Shown here: in pieces, positions 48,607 through 59,100 of the stretch
Position numbering within the stretch: position 1 is the stretch's first letter
How the letters are laid out: every line of letters starts with the position of its first letter
Program-made: the position numbers and the translations under genes
The notes under the pieces: generated by a model
Told to the model about the DNA's origin: nothing
Database searches by the model: none
What the model saw: only the letters and a program-made list of their open reading frames with translations
Source: Ilex aquifolium
Taxonomy: Eukaryota; Streptophyta; Magnoliopsida; Aquifoliales; Aquifoliaceae
Reading direction: 5' to 3'
Assembly: GCA_951799425.1 (NCBI GenBank)
Contig: OX637409.1
Span: 19,890,460 to 19,954,459 of the forward strand
Length of the DNA: 64,000 nucleotides

Positions 48607-49158
48607 TAGGGGTGCAACTCGGGCGGGTTGGGCGGGTTAGACAGTCAACCCTAGTCCAACCCTAGGTATATAATCTTCAACCCTAACCCTAACCCTAACC
48701 CTACCTCGGGTTGAGAAACTCAACCCGAGCCCAGCCCGAGTTTAATTCGGGCGGGCTCGGGTTGAATTCGGGTTCACTGCAAGAAAGACAGAGAGAGGGG
48801 GGAATAATTACAAATTCATAAAACAATCCATATATTTCATTCATAACAGTGCACGATTATTGATCATCTGTTTTCACACCAAAAAACTAGTAATCTCAAG
48901 GTACAATCGCAGAAAACATAGAAATTAGACTCATAAAAATATTAAACTTAAAACATCACACTATCATACAAATTGAATTCGGGTTCGGGTTGAAATCGGG
49001 TTACCGATGCCTCAACCCGAGCCCGGCCCAAATTGAATTCGGGTTGAAATTTTTTGACCCAAGCCCAACCCAAGTATTAAAAACCCTAGCCCAAGCCCTA
49101 ATTTTTTCGGGTTGGGCTCGGGTTGAAATCGGGTTGCCCAACCCAAGTTGCACCCCTA
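48607..49158. mobile_element. hAT MITE, 552 bp, with telomere-like repeats
   Basis: Perfect 8-bp duplication GATTGAAG at 48599-48606 and 49159-49166. Inverted ends TAGGGGTGCAACTCGGGCGG and, on the right, TAGGGGTGCAACTTGGGTTG. Subterminal regions iterate CGGGTTG/CAACCCGAG words on both strands, typical of hAT subterminal motifs. Bases 48679-48702 hold four AACCCT units. No transposase. Confidence 0.9.
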
Positions 49159-49394
49159 GATTGAAGGCATTTTAGTCCACTCATTTTAATAACATTGAAT
49201 AAATTACCTAATCAAACACTATATTGAACTTGATACTTATTATCCAACTCTTAATACCGTACTTAACAGACATTTGACTAGAATTTGTATCATCTTTATC
49301 CCGATTTAATGTAAGATTTTATCCATCTATCCTAGATGTATTCCTAAGTACCATACCTCTTTTGTTAATACGACATTTAAACGACTCCTTAGTA

Positions 49395-49760
49395 TCAAAC
49401 CAGACAAAGGGGTGTGGAAATTTCCCTTGCCCTTGATGGAACAAAGTCTAGGTCCCATCTGCCGATGGTGAGGTAATGCTTCACTATAGTACAGTGCATT
49501 TTGTAGCCAATAGACCTCCCTAGAAGTTTGACAATCAAGTCATCCTTCCATTTGTTCCTAATATTCTCTCGTCCGAATTGTTGATTTGTCGTAGCATCTT
49601 CCATTTTGATATTCTTACTCTGTTCCGGCTCTGTTTCTTCATGATTAAATGAGATATGTCAAAATACAGCACATTATTTTCGTCCATAAAAGTCGCCTTG
49701 TAATTTGTCGCCTGCTGATCTGAATCCTGGGTTTGTCGGTCTTTAGCTGGATATGCTGAT
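49395..49760 (-). pseudogene. LINE (L1-type) ORF1 fragment with DUF4283-like motif
   Basis: The minus-strand frame reads WKDDLIVKLLGRSIGYKMHC, matching the W-x-x-x-L-I-V-K-L-L-G-R-x-I-G-Y signature of the DUF4283 domain at the front of plant L1 ORF1 (gag-like, RNA-binding) proteins. Weaker ORF1-like sequence lies upstream to about 49760. The frame ends early after ARE and no ORF2 (endonuclease/RT) is near, so it is a short decayed piece. Confidence 0.7.
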
Positions 49761-51599
49761 GATTCACTTAAGGACGATCCAATACAAATTGGGGTTTAAA
49801 GCGAGAATTTCATGAAACCTCAGTTAATATTTTAGGAAAATAATAATTTTTTTTAATGATTATTAGAGATTTTACAGAGAGTTGCAGTATGATTTTGGGA
49901 TCGGACGGAATCAGACAATAAATTAGGTCCAATTGTGAAGTCAACATCTTACGGATTAATAAATAGAATGAAATTTTAAAGAGACAGTAAGAAAGCTAGA
50001 GATAACAACAAAAAACCAGATCAAGAGAGAGGCAGTGAGAGTGAAGGAAAAAATAGTAACAAGAATTTGAGAGAGATTGCTACTTTTATATTTTAGAACT
50101 TTCTATGAGGCTTTACGTAGACTTGTAAAAAATTATAATATAAAACAAGGTAAGCTTCAATAAACACATCCGACGGTTTCAAATAGACTCATTCAATAGC
50201 CACTAACATCTCTCTTAAATTTTCACCTTCAAGCACGGGTTACCCCTATTATTATTACAATTTAGGGCTTTTTATAAGGCTTTAGATATACTTGTAAAAT
50301 ATATTAGACATTTAACTTGGTTCATTCAGAAGGGTCTTAGAACATGAAACTTAATTATGGGCAAAAAATTACAGGGGAAATTGTAAGGCGTACACAAAAT
50401 TAGACTTAATTGTCAAAAAATATACAGCTCTTAATATTAGGTCATTAAGTCCTTATTTTTAGAACTTAATTGTGTTTAAGTATATAATTTGACTTTTTAT
50501 GATTTTCCTTTGACATATTTGTCCTCCTTTAAATCATGCACATTTCTTTTGGCAATTAATTTGATTTTTCCCACCTTTAATTATTTCAACAGTACTTGGT
50601 GTGTTTGTCTCCCATGCACCTTCATCTTCAAAAGAGATAGTGCAAAAACTGTTTATCTCTTTCTCGTTGAATATATGTGTTAATATGTATATATTATATC
50701 TAGGAGTTTTAATAAAATAAAAACCTAAAATTTAGAAAAATCAAAACTCATAATAAACTTCTTTATTTTTTTAGGAATACGTTTCAAACTTTTGAAACTG
50801 CTGAAGAATTATGAAGATGACGAAGTAAAAGACTACTGGTATATGCATTCAATGGTTTCTTGAATCCAATAAAACTTTTTGGCATTACAACACAAGACCA
50901 AGAAAACTCCTAAATATAATTTTACTAATCTAAAATTATTCCACCTCCACATGAATTCAAGAAGTCTGGTAACAAAATTAATTATGCTCATAATATAATA
51001 ACAACTCCTAAAACACTACAAGCCTACTAATAATAAACAATTAAATATTAGGAGATAATTAGTTCGAATTCCAAAAAACTACTGTAAGATAAACAGAGCA
51101 TTTATACAGTGGTCATACCCAAACAGATGGAAAACAAAGTAAAGAAAATATCATACCAGCAATAGGCATGTCTTGACACAGAAAAAAAAGCTTACAGGTT
51201 GACGACACCAAGCATCGTCAACCCACCAATCTCCACAGCCATAATATGCTTAACCTCAAGGGGATAGAGATGCAAGACCACTAATTTTAATGGATTTTGA
51301 AGAAAAAATTTACTGCAAAGATATAAGACCAAATACGTTAATGGAGTTACCGGAGAGATAGGAGTCTATCTACCTATATATACTGCTAATAAAAGAGTTT
51401 TAAAATATTTTGGAAGTCTAACAGGTATGAAAGAAAGAAAAATATATGGTTTGGCTCTTTACTCTTCTAATATTTTATTATATACCAATGAATAATGAAT
51501 TTTCAATTGTTGTGTTTATCACCTAAAAAATAGTAATTTTTTTTCCCATGGTATTAGAATTCTAGTTGAGTTTTCCGAATTGAATAAAAAAAAGAATGT
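49761..51599. other. AT-rich intergenic stretch, nothing supported
   Basis: Short frames only. A segment near 51360-51480 reads like coding sequence for a few dozen codons but matches nothing I know. Confidence 0.45.
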
Positions 51600-51992
51600 A
51601 CTAGCAAGTCATAGTGATAAAATTTATCTAGCAAAAATTTTGGAAGTCATAAAGATAAAGTTTATCTAGCTAATATATAGTTATAAAGTTTATCTAGCAA
51701 AAATTTTGATAAAATTTATCTAGCAAAAAAGTTAGAAATCATACAGATAAAGTTTATATAACTAATATTTTGAGGGCATAATTGCCTTTAAGGTAATATT
51801 TAGGGGTGAAATAGAAAATCAAAAGTTTTTTTGCAAATGTTGACAAATATATAGTTATAAAGTTTATCTAGCAAAAATTTTGGAATATTAGTGAAAAATT
51901 TTATCTAGGAAAAGATGTAGAAATCATACAGAAAAAGTTTATCTAGCTATTATTTTGTGGGCATAATTGCCTTTAAGGTAATAATTAGGGGT
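51600..51992 (+). repeat. Cluster of short direct repeats built on AAAGTTTATCTAGC
   Basis: About nine occurrences of (A)AAGTTTATCTAGC(AAAAATTTTGG) or close variants at irregular 30-70 bp spacing, plus a larger repeat GGGCATAATTGCCTTTAAGG at about 51773 and 51958. Nested irregular duplication, next to the virus fossil; it could belong to a viral non-coding region, which is a guess. Confidence 0.6.
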
Positions 51993-52549
51993 GAAATATG
52001 AAAAGATTTATGAAATTAAAGTGTATCAAAACAGTGTAGGAGTAAAAGAATCTAGGGTTTAAGTATTATATGTATGAACACATATATACGTGACTAAATT
52101 AAATTTAAAATCAAAATTCTTTAATTTTAGTATTTCTAAGATAAGATAATTAAAATTCCTTAATTTTAGTTGTCAAATTTTAAAAGTTTTCAAAAATGTT
52201 GAAACATATCCCTAAAAACATGGAGAGGATTTATTGTGGGTTTTGATTTTCCTAAATTTTTGGTTTTTGTTTCATGAAGAGGAATGAAGCCATGTTTATC
52301 CTGTAAATCGTTGACAGCAAGAGTAGGGAAAGAGAAGAAGAACATTGTAGTAGAATTACTGTAGTAATGTAATATAAATCTTTAATCCAATGAATATATT
52401 TATTTTCCAATATAATAATTGGATCTAGTACTGGTAGTGTTTCTAACTCTGTGTAATTTAATTATAGTTTGACTATTAAGGCCTTTTTCATTGTTTTTTT
52501 TACTTCTAACGACAGTATATATGTCTTCTTCTTTTGTTACCAGAACTTT
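51993..52549. other. AT-rich stretch beside the virus fossil
   Basis: No gene seen. The outer limit of the caulimovirid is not sharp and may extend here. Confidence 0.4.
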
Positions 52550-55376
52550 CTTTTTTTAAGGAGCTGCTGATTAACAAATTTAATCTATTCTGATTCAATT
52601 AATGGAGGGTAATATGCGTTGATCTGGGTTCGTCTGCTAGACTTTCCTCTTCTGCGGCCACCACCACGGAAGTTACCTCTTCCCCTAATCATAAGGAATC
52701 CTGCAAAAATTCTCTTGTTAAAAAATTAGGAAGAGAATTTAATTGTCTTTTTGCATATTCTTTTTTAAAATCGAATACATATATGATTGTTTGTCATCTT
52801 GTAAATATTTGTTTAGAAGCTATGTTTTTAACATCATGTTTTAATACAGTTTTTGCAAAACTATAGTCTATTCTTAATAAAAATTCTTGATCTAACAAAT
52901 CATCTGGAAATTTACTGATACATTTAACTATAGATAAAATTTCTTTTTTAATAATTAAGTAATTTAATTGAGTTGTATTCCATTTTTAGAAGTAAATCTT
53001 ATAAGTGTTTCTTTACCAGTAATGAGATTTTTTTGTTTAAGAATGCCTCCATAACCTTTATCCGAGGCATCAGTTTCCACAATTTTATACCAATTTGTAT
53101 TAGATAAAGATAAACATGATAAGTTCTTAGCTTTAAGCTTAATTTTTTTAACTGCTTTTATATGACGATCTGTCCATTTAGACGGATTCTTTTGAAGCCT
53201 TGTATATAAAATAGTTGTATCTTGTGTCAGATTTTTATAAAAGTCTGATAAGTAATTGAGACTCCCCCAAAAAATTTTGCAATTGTCTTTTATCTTTAAT
53301 TTCATCAGGAAATTTAGAGACAAATTCAATACTCCGTTCAATGGGAACAATTTTTCCTTGTTCTATATAGTGACCTAGAAATCTAACTTTAAGTTGACAT
53401 AATTTCATTTTACGGCATATATGACTAAACCATTTCTTTTAATTGCTTGAATAAATATATTCAGATGCTTAAAATGCTGATCAATAGAATTAGAAAAGGT
53501 AAGTATATCATCTATATAAACTATGCAAAATCCTAAATAAGGATAAAATATATCAGTCATAATGTTTTGAAATTTAGAAGAGGCATTTTTAAACACAAAT
53601 GGTATAACATTTCATTCAGAGTGTCCAAAAGGAACTGTGAAAGAAGTTTTGTACTTGTTTGCCTCATTTATTTGGATTTGCCAATAACTTGACTTTAAAT
53701 CAAACTTAGAAAAGATTTTAGCATTATACAGTCTCGATAACAAATCTTTTTTGTTAGGAATAAGATATCTAATCCATTGAAGAACCTTATTTAAAGGTTT
53801 ATAATTCATTACTAATTTAGGTATTTCTCATTCCTTTTCAGCATTATTATTTACATAGAATGCAACACAACTCCAAGGAAAGTAGCCTTTACGAATTAAT
53901 AAATTTTCCAATAGGGTCTCAATCTCCTTTTTGCAGAGTTCTAAATGTGTTTTATTCATTTGGGTTGATTTTGTTTTAGTTGGAATATTCTTTTCATTAA
54001 ACTCTTTAATATAAGAAAGTGTTACTACATGTTTCTTCCTATCCCAAAAAGTTGTGGGAAGAGTATTACATACTTCTCTAATCATTTTTTTCTTTTAATT
54101 GTTTTAATTGAGTTTTAAATTGATTTGTCCCCATTTTATGGAATATATTTAAAATTTTTACTTCTTGCTGTAAAAAGTTTATCTAATTTTCTTTATAAAT
54201 CAAATTTTCTCTAATTTGATTTATTATTTTCACTTGGGGTAGAGTTATAAACTCAAATAATATTTTTTTACCCTTTACGGTAGTCAGAATTCCTTTAGAA
54301 TCAATTCTTTCAATTGGTTCTATTATAGATAAGAACAATGTTCCCAAAATTATCAATTGATTTAAATTTGCTATAAAAATAAAAGTAGTAGGAATACAAA
54401 TTCCATGGTTACAGATTAAAACATTTGACAGTTTAAATTTAATATTTAATTTAGAACCATCAGTCGTACTTAATGACTGAGTAGTTTTTTTTCAAAATAT
54501 TTAGTAGGAATTAATCCTTCTGTTATGTAGTTCATATTTGCACCATTGTTTATTAAAGCAATGGTTTCGACAGTAATTCTTGATCAAAAATCTAGTATGA
54601 TTTTAACATTTCATTTTTGATGAGTTACTTTATCCAATAAATTTAAGTAATTTTTTGTAGAATTTTGACCCTTTTCTTTGGGTTGCTGAGTCAACTTAGT
54701 TAAACCTGAGTTTTCTACAGAAAATGTGGATGCTACAGGTATCAAATTAGCTTGAGTTTCTCCACTAATAACTTCAATTGGGGTTTTCTATAATGCTAGA
54801 ATTCTTTGTTTAATTACTTTAATTTTAACTTTAAGTTGATTAATTTCACCTCTAAGATCCTGCATAGAAGTTTCTTTTTCTTTTATTACTAATGATTCAG
54901 ATTCATTAAATCTGTGTATTACTTCTTTTAATGAATATAGCTTAGATATAAAAGTTTTTTTCTCTTCAGGAGTTAATTCTAAATATTGTTATATTGCAAT
55001 TTTTTTAGATATAGGATCTTGAATTTGATCTAAAAGATCTAATATCAATGATTGTGATGTAGCTAAAGTATTTAAACTTAAGACATTCATGTCTAATATA
55101 ACCTTATAATAATTAGTTTGGGCTTGACAATTAGATGAGCAAGCTTTATCCTTATCTTATTGCTTAGCTTCTTCAGATTCTTCTGTTGTTTCACTTATAT
55201 CATCAATATTACATATTTCTTTGGAAGAAAATTAGTCTTCAAAATCTTCTTTTGATTCTAAATTAATCACAATTTTTAATATTTTTCTCGAAGATCTTAA
55301 TCCTGAATTAATTCATGAATTTTTTATTTAGTCAGACATTTGCTAGCATAGTGTCCTATCTTTTCACATTTAAAAC
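52550..55376 (-). mobile_element. Endogenous caulimovirid (pararetrovirus) fossil, broken
   Basis: Minus-strand remains in viral order: a coat-protein zinc knuckle at the right edge (KCEKIGHYASKC), a coiled-coil/linker region, a protease region, then reverse transcriptase (about 53400-54080, with VYIDDILTFS) and RNase H (about 52600-53350, with ETDASDKGYGG and a NSLPNFLTREF-type end). This set is typical of Caulimoviridae rather than LTR elements, and no integrase is seen. The genus is not assigned. The coding sequence is interrupted many times (well over ten), so it is old. The right end is cut by the Tat retrotransposon; the remainder should lie beyond that element, outside the window. Confidence 0.85.
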
Positions 55377-56092
55377 TGATGATACCTAAAGTAAACCCCA
55401 GATCTGAGCTCAGGAAAAGAGCTCAGTTCGGGAGTTTATGGAGAACTAAGCTGAGCTCATCCAGCAAGGTCTGAGCTCGCCCAATCGGAACTTATATTCC
55501 CAACTAAAGACATGAGCTAAGAAACAATGAGAGGGCAGTAAAAAGGCAGTAGATACCCGAACAGGGGGAGTTAAGTCAATCCAAGGCAAGAAATCCGCTA
55601 CCAGCCAGGATCCTATCCTAAAACCAAGGAGAGAATCCCCTAACACAAGGCAGAGAACTCGCCATCCGCGGTCAGCCATAAGGGGTTTAGGAAAGCCCGA
55701 GATTATAGAAGAAGATAGGGACGATCCCTACAATAAAGGAAATAACCCCGAATTAGAGGTAAGCATGAGGCTATAAAGAGGAGGGGCAGCTTCCATTGAG
55801 AGGGGGAAAAAAACTTGAAACCCTAATACCTTGAGAATTCTGTTGTAACTTATTGAATTAGATCAATAAAGAGACAGGAGCAAGAGCCTCCATTAGAGAG
55901 TGGACTAGCCGAGCTCATCAGCCGGTGAACCACTATATTTCTATTGTATTTCACACATTACACACGACTAATTAGAGCTTTCATTCCCCACTTCACGAGC
56001 CTTGTAGCTCAGATGCCATATTAGTCCCCATGCAAACTGCTCACGCCAATTAATTTGGTCCTATAGCTCGTATCCGAAGGTTTACGCCATCA
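55377..56092 (+). repeat. 5' LTR of the Tat element, 716 bp
   Basis: Starts TGATGATACC and ends ACGCCATCA, so the termini are TGATG...CATCA. It contains several GAGCTC words, an AATAAAG signal near 55865 and the expected U5-like tail before the primer site. Confidence 0.85.
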
Positions 56093-56094
56093 GT

Positions 56095-56114
56095 TTGGCG
56101 CCGTCTGTGGGAAC
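56095..56114 (+). other. Primer-binding site
   Basis: TTTGGCGCCGTCTGTGGGAA begins two bases after the LTR end. TGGCGCC starts are usual for plant Ty3/gypsy primer sites; the matching tRNA was not determined. Confidence 0.65.
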
Positions 56115-56154
56115 GACTGTTCCTGTTACAAGTAAGCTGATTCCTCAGTGACTG

Positions 56155-59100
56155 ATGGTAATAACTCGAAATATGAGCAGAAGCCAAACAAACCTACCTC
56201 GAATGCAAGATCAGCCGGAAGCTGCCCACGGCAGGCAACCCGGGAACATCCAGGAGGCGAATTCCCTCATTAATAACGAGTTGGAGGCCCTGCGTCTCGT
56301 CAACCAACGTTTGCTAAAGGAGAATGAAGAGCTGTCAAAGCTCGTACAACGCCCACAAGAGGCACCACCGGCCCATGAAGGCCAGAATAACCCCCCTCAT
56401 AGGGAACCTCGATACTGGGACCCCCATAGAGAGGTCAGCGAGGGGGGGGAAGGCAGCCAGGCCAGGGGATATGTCCCCTACGTACCCCCTGATAATGGCC
56501 CTAACGACGAAGTGCAAAGTCGGAACGACAGGGGTGAGAGAGGTGATTTCTTCCCTTATCCGCAAGACAGGAGAGAGCAGCACTGGGAGCAACGCTTCAA
56601 AGATTTCCAGCAAGAGCTCAGCCATATGAAGGAGGCCGTAAAAAGTAAGGCCCCGGTTACAATGGATGTTTTGGTCCAGCAAACCGAATCCCCATTCACC
56701 ACGGGGGTGCTACACTTCCCTCTCCCACCAAAATTCAGGATGCCTCAAATGGAGGTCTTTGACGGATCGAAAGATCCCGTGGATCATCTCAACACTTACA
56801 AGAACCAGATGGAGCTACATGGGTACCAGGATCCTGTACGATGCAGAGCTTTTGCTATCACGCTGAAAGACTCCGCCTTAAACTGGTTTCATAGGCTCCC
56901 GCCAGCCTCGATCTCATCCTTTAAAGAACTCTCCATTGCTTTTGTCTCTCATTTCATAGGAGCCCGGATACACAGAAAGCCGAGCTACCACCTGCTGAAT
57001 GTGAAGCAGGGTCCCCAGGAAAACCTGAGGACTTATGTCCAAAGATTTAACTCGGAGACATTGAAAGTAGACGTCCCGGATGAAAAATTCGCCATAACTG
57101 CTTTCATTGCAGGGTTGGGAGTGCAATCAAAGGATTTGATGTTCTCCATATCAAAAAACCCTCAGGCAAGTATGGCTGAGGTGTTAGCCAAGGCAGAGAA
57201 ATATATAAATGGTGAAGAGGCACTCCTTTCTAAGGTGGTCGGTACGTCTTCACGAAAGGAAAAGGAAAAAGAAGAAAAGAGAAGGGACAGAAGCCCTAGG
57301 AAGGAAAAAGGACGAGAGAGGTCCCCAAGGAGGGACAGAGACCGCTCGCCAAAGAGGAGAGGAAATGTCAGAGATCGGCTGGGTCCCATGCAACCTGAAC
57401 TACAACCCAGGTATGGGCCTCAGCGGTTTACCCCACTCACCGCTGCTGTGTCACAAGTACTGTATGAGGTCCAGAACGAGAAGTTTTTAAAATGGCCACC
57501 TAGGATGAAGGCAGACCCGGCAAAGAGGGACCCCACGAAGTACTGTGATTATCATCGAGATCATGGACACCACACTGATGACTGTATTCAATTGAAGAAG
57601 GAAATCGAGTTCTTGATCCAGCGAGGTCAGCTGCGTCGTTTTATAGCCAATGATAACCTGAACCGAGCTCTTCCGCCTCCGCCACCCCGACAGCAGGCAC
57701 CTGCACCACACCAGCAGCCTCTAGGAGAAATCAGAGTGATATCTGGAGGTTTCGCAGGAGGTGGAGAGTCAAGCTCAGCTAGGAAGGCGCACCTCCGGCG
57801 GATCAGAGCCGAAGAAGCTCTCGAAGTGCACGCTGTATCCAAGGCTCCACGCTTGGATACAGCTATCACTTTTTCAGATGCTGATTTAGAAGGGTGCCAA
57901 TACCCCCATGATGATCCACTGGTGGTACGAGCTGTGGTGGCAAATAGAACAGTTCATCGGGTTCTAATTGATAACGGGAGCTCGGCAGATATTATTTTCG
58001 CACCTGCGTTTGACAGGATGGACATAGGAAGACAAAAACTTGAGCCAGTAAGCACTCACTTGCTGGGATTCTCCGGGGAAAGGGTGCTCCCCCTGGGTTC
58101 AATCCAGCTCGTGCTCACCCTGGGGGATCCACCTTGCCAAGCCACTACCACTGTCAAATTCCTAGTAGTCGATGCACCATCGGCGTACAACATCTTGCTT
58201 GGAAGGCCATCCCTAAATTCTATAAAGGCAATCCCATCTGCCTATCATTTAGTCGTGAAGTTCCCTACAGAAAATGGAATCGGAGTGGTCCGAGGAGACC
58301 AGCGCGTAGCACGGGAGTGCTACTTGGCTTCTGTCAAAAGGAAGGAGGTCGAGAACATCCAACTGGATGAGCTCGACATGAGAGATGAAATGGAGACAAG
58401 ACCAATGCCATCGGAAGAGCTGGAACCAGTTCAGCTTGATGAGAAATCAGAACACCTTGTTTATGTGGGTTCCAAACTAAACGCTGAGCTCAAAAGACTC
58501 CTCATCCAGTTCCTAAAAGAGAATATAGGAGTGTTCGCTTGGAAGCAAGAAGACATGGAAGGAATTGATCCCTCGGTTATTACCCACAAGTTATGCGTAA
58601 ACCCAACTTGCAAACCCATCAAACAGAAGAGGAGGAGCTTTGCTTATGAAAGGCAAAAAGCAATCAATGAGGAGGTCAGCAAACTCCTCCATGCCAAGGC
58701 TATCAGGGAGGTTCATTACCCCACTTGGTTAGCAAATGTAGTTCTCGTAAAGAAAACCAATGGGAAGTGGCGATTGTGCATCGACTTCACTGATCTCAAC
58801 CGAGCATGCCCCAAAGACAGTTTTCCCTTACCTCGGATTGACCTAATAGTGGACGCCACTGCAGGGCACGAGCTCCTCAGTTTCATGGACGCTTTTTCAG
58901 GCTACAACCAGATCGGGATGGATCCCAGCGATCAGGAGAAGACCTCCTTTGTGACTGAACAGGGAACATATTGTTATCAGGTCATGCCCTTCGGATTGAA
59001 GAACGCCGGAGCCACTTACCAGCGGTTAGTAAATAAAATGTTCCAGAGGCAAATAGGAGCATCCATGGAGGTTTACATTGATGATATGCTAGTGAAGTCG

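Noticed and set aside
48679-48702. True interstitial telomere
   Set aside because: Only four AACCCT units, not the usual plant AAACCCT, and they sit within iterated CAACCCG motifs of a hAT MITE.
51360-51480. Movement-protein-like remnant of the caulimovirid
   Set aside because: A few dozen codon-like triplets but no recognisable motif.
57209-57490. Secondary frames overlapping gag-pol
   Set aside because: Shadows of the 1823-residue frame.
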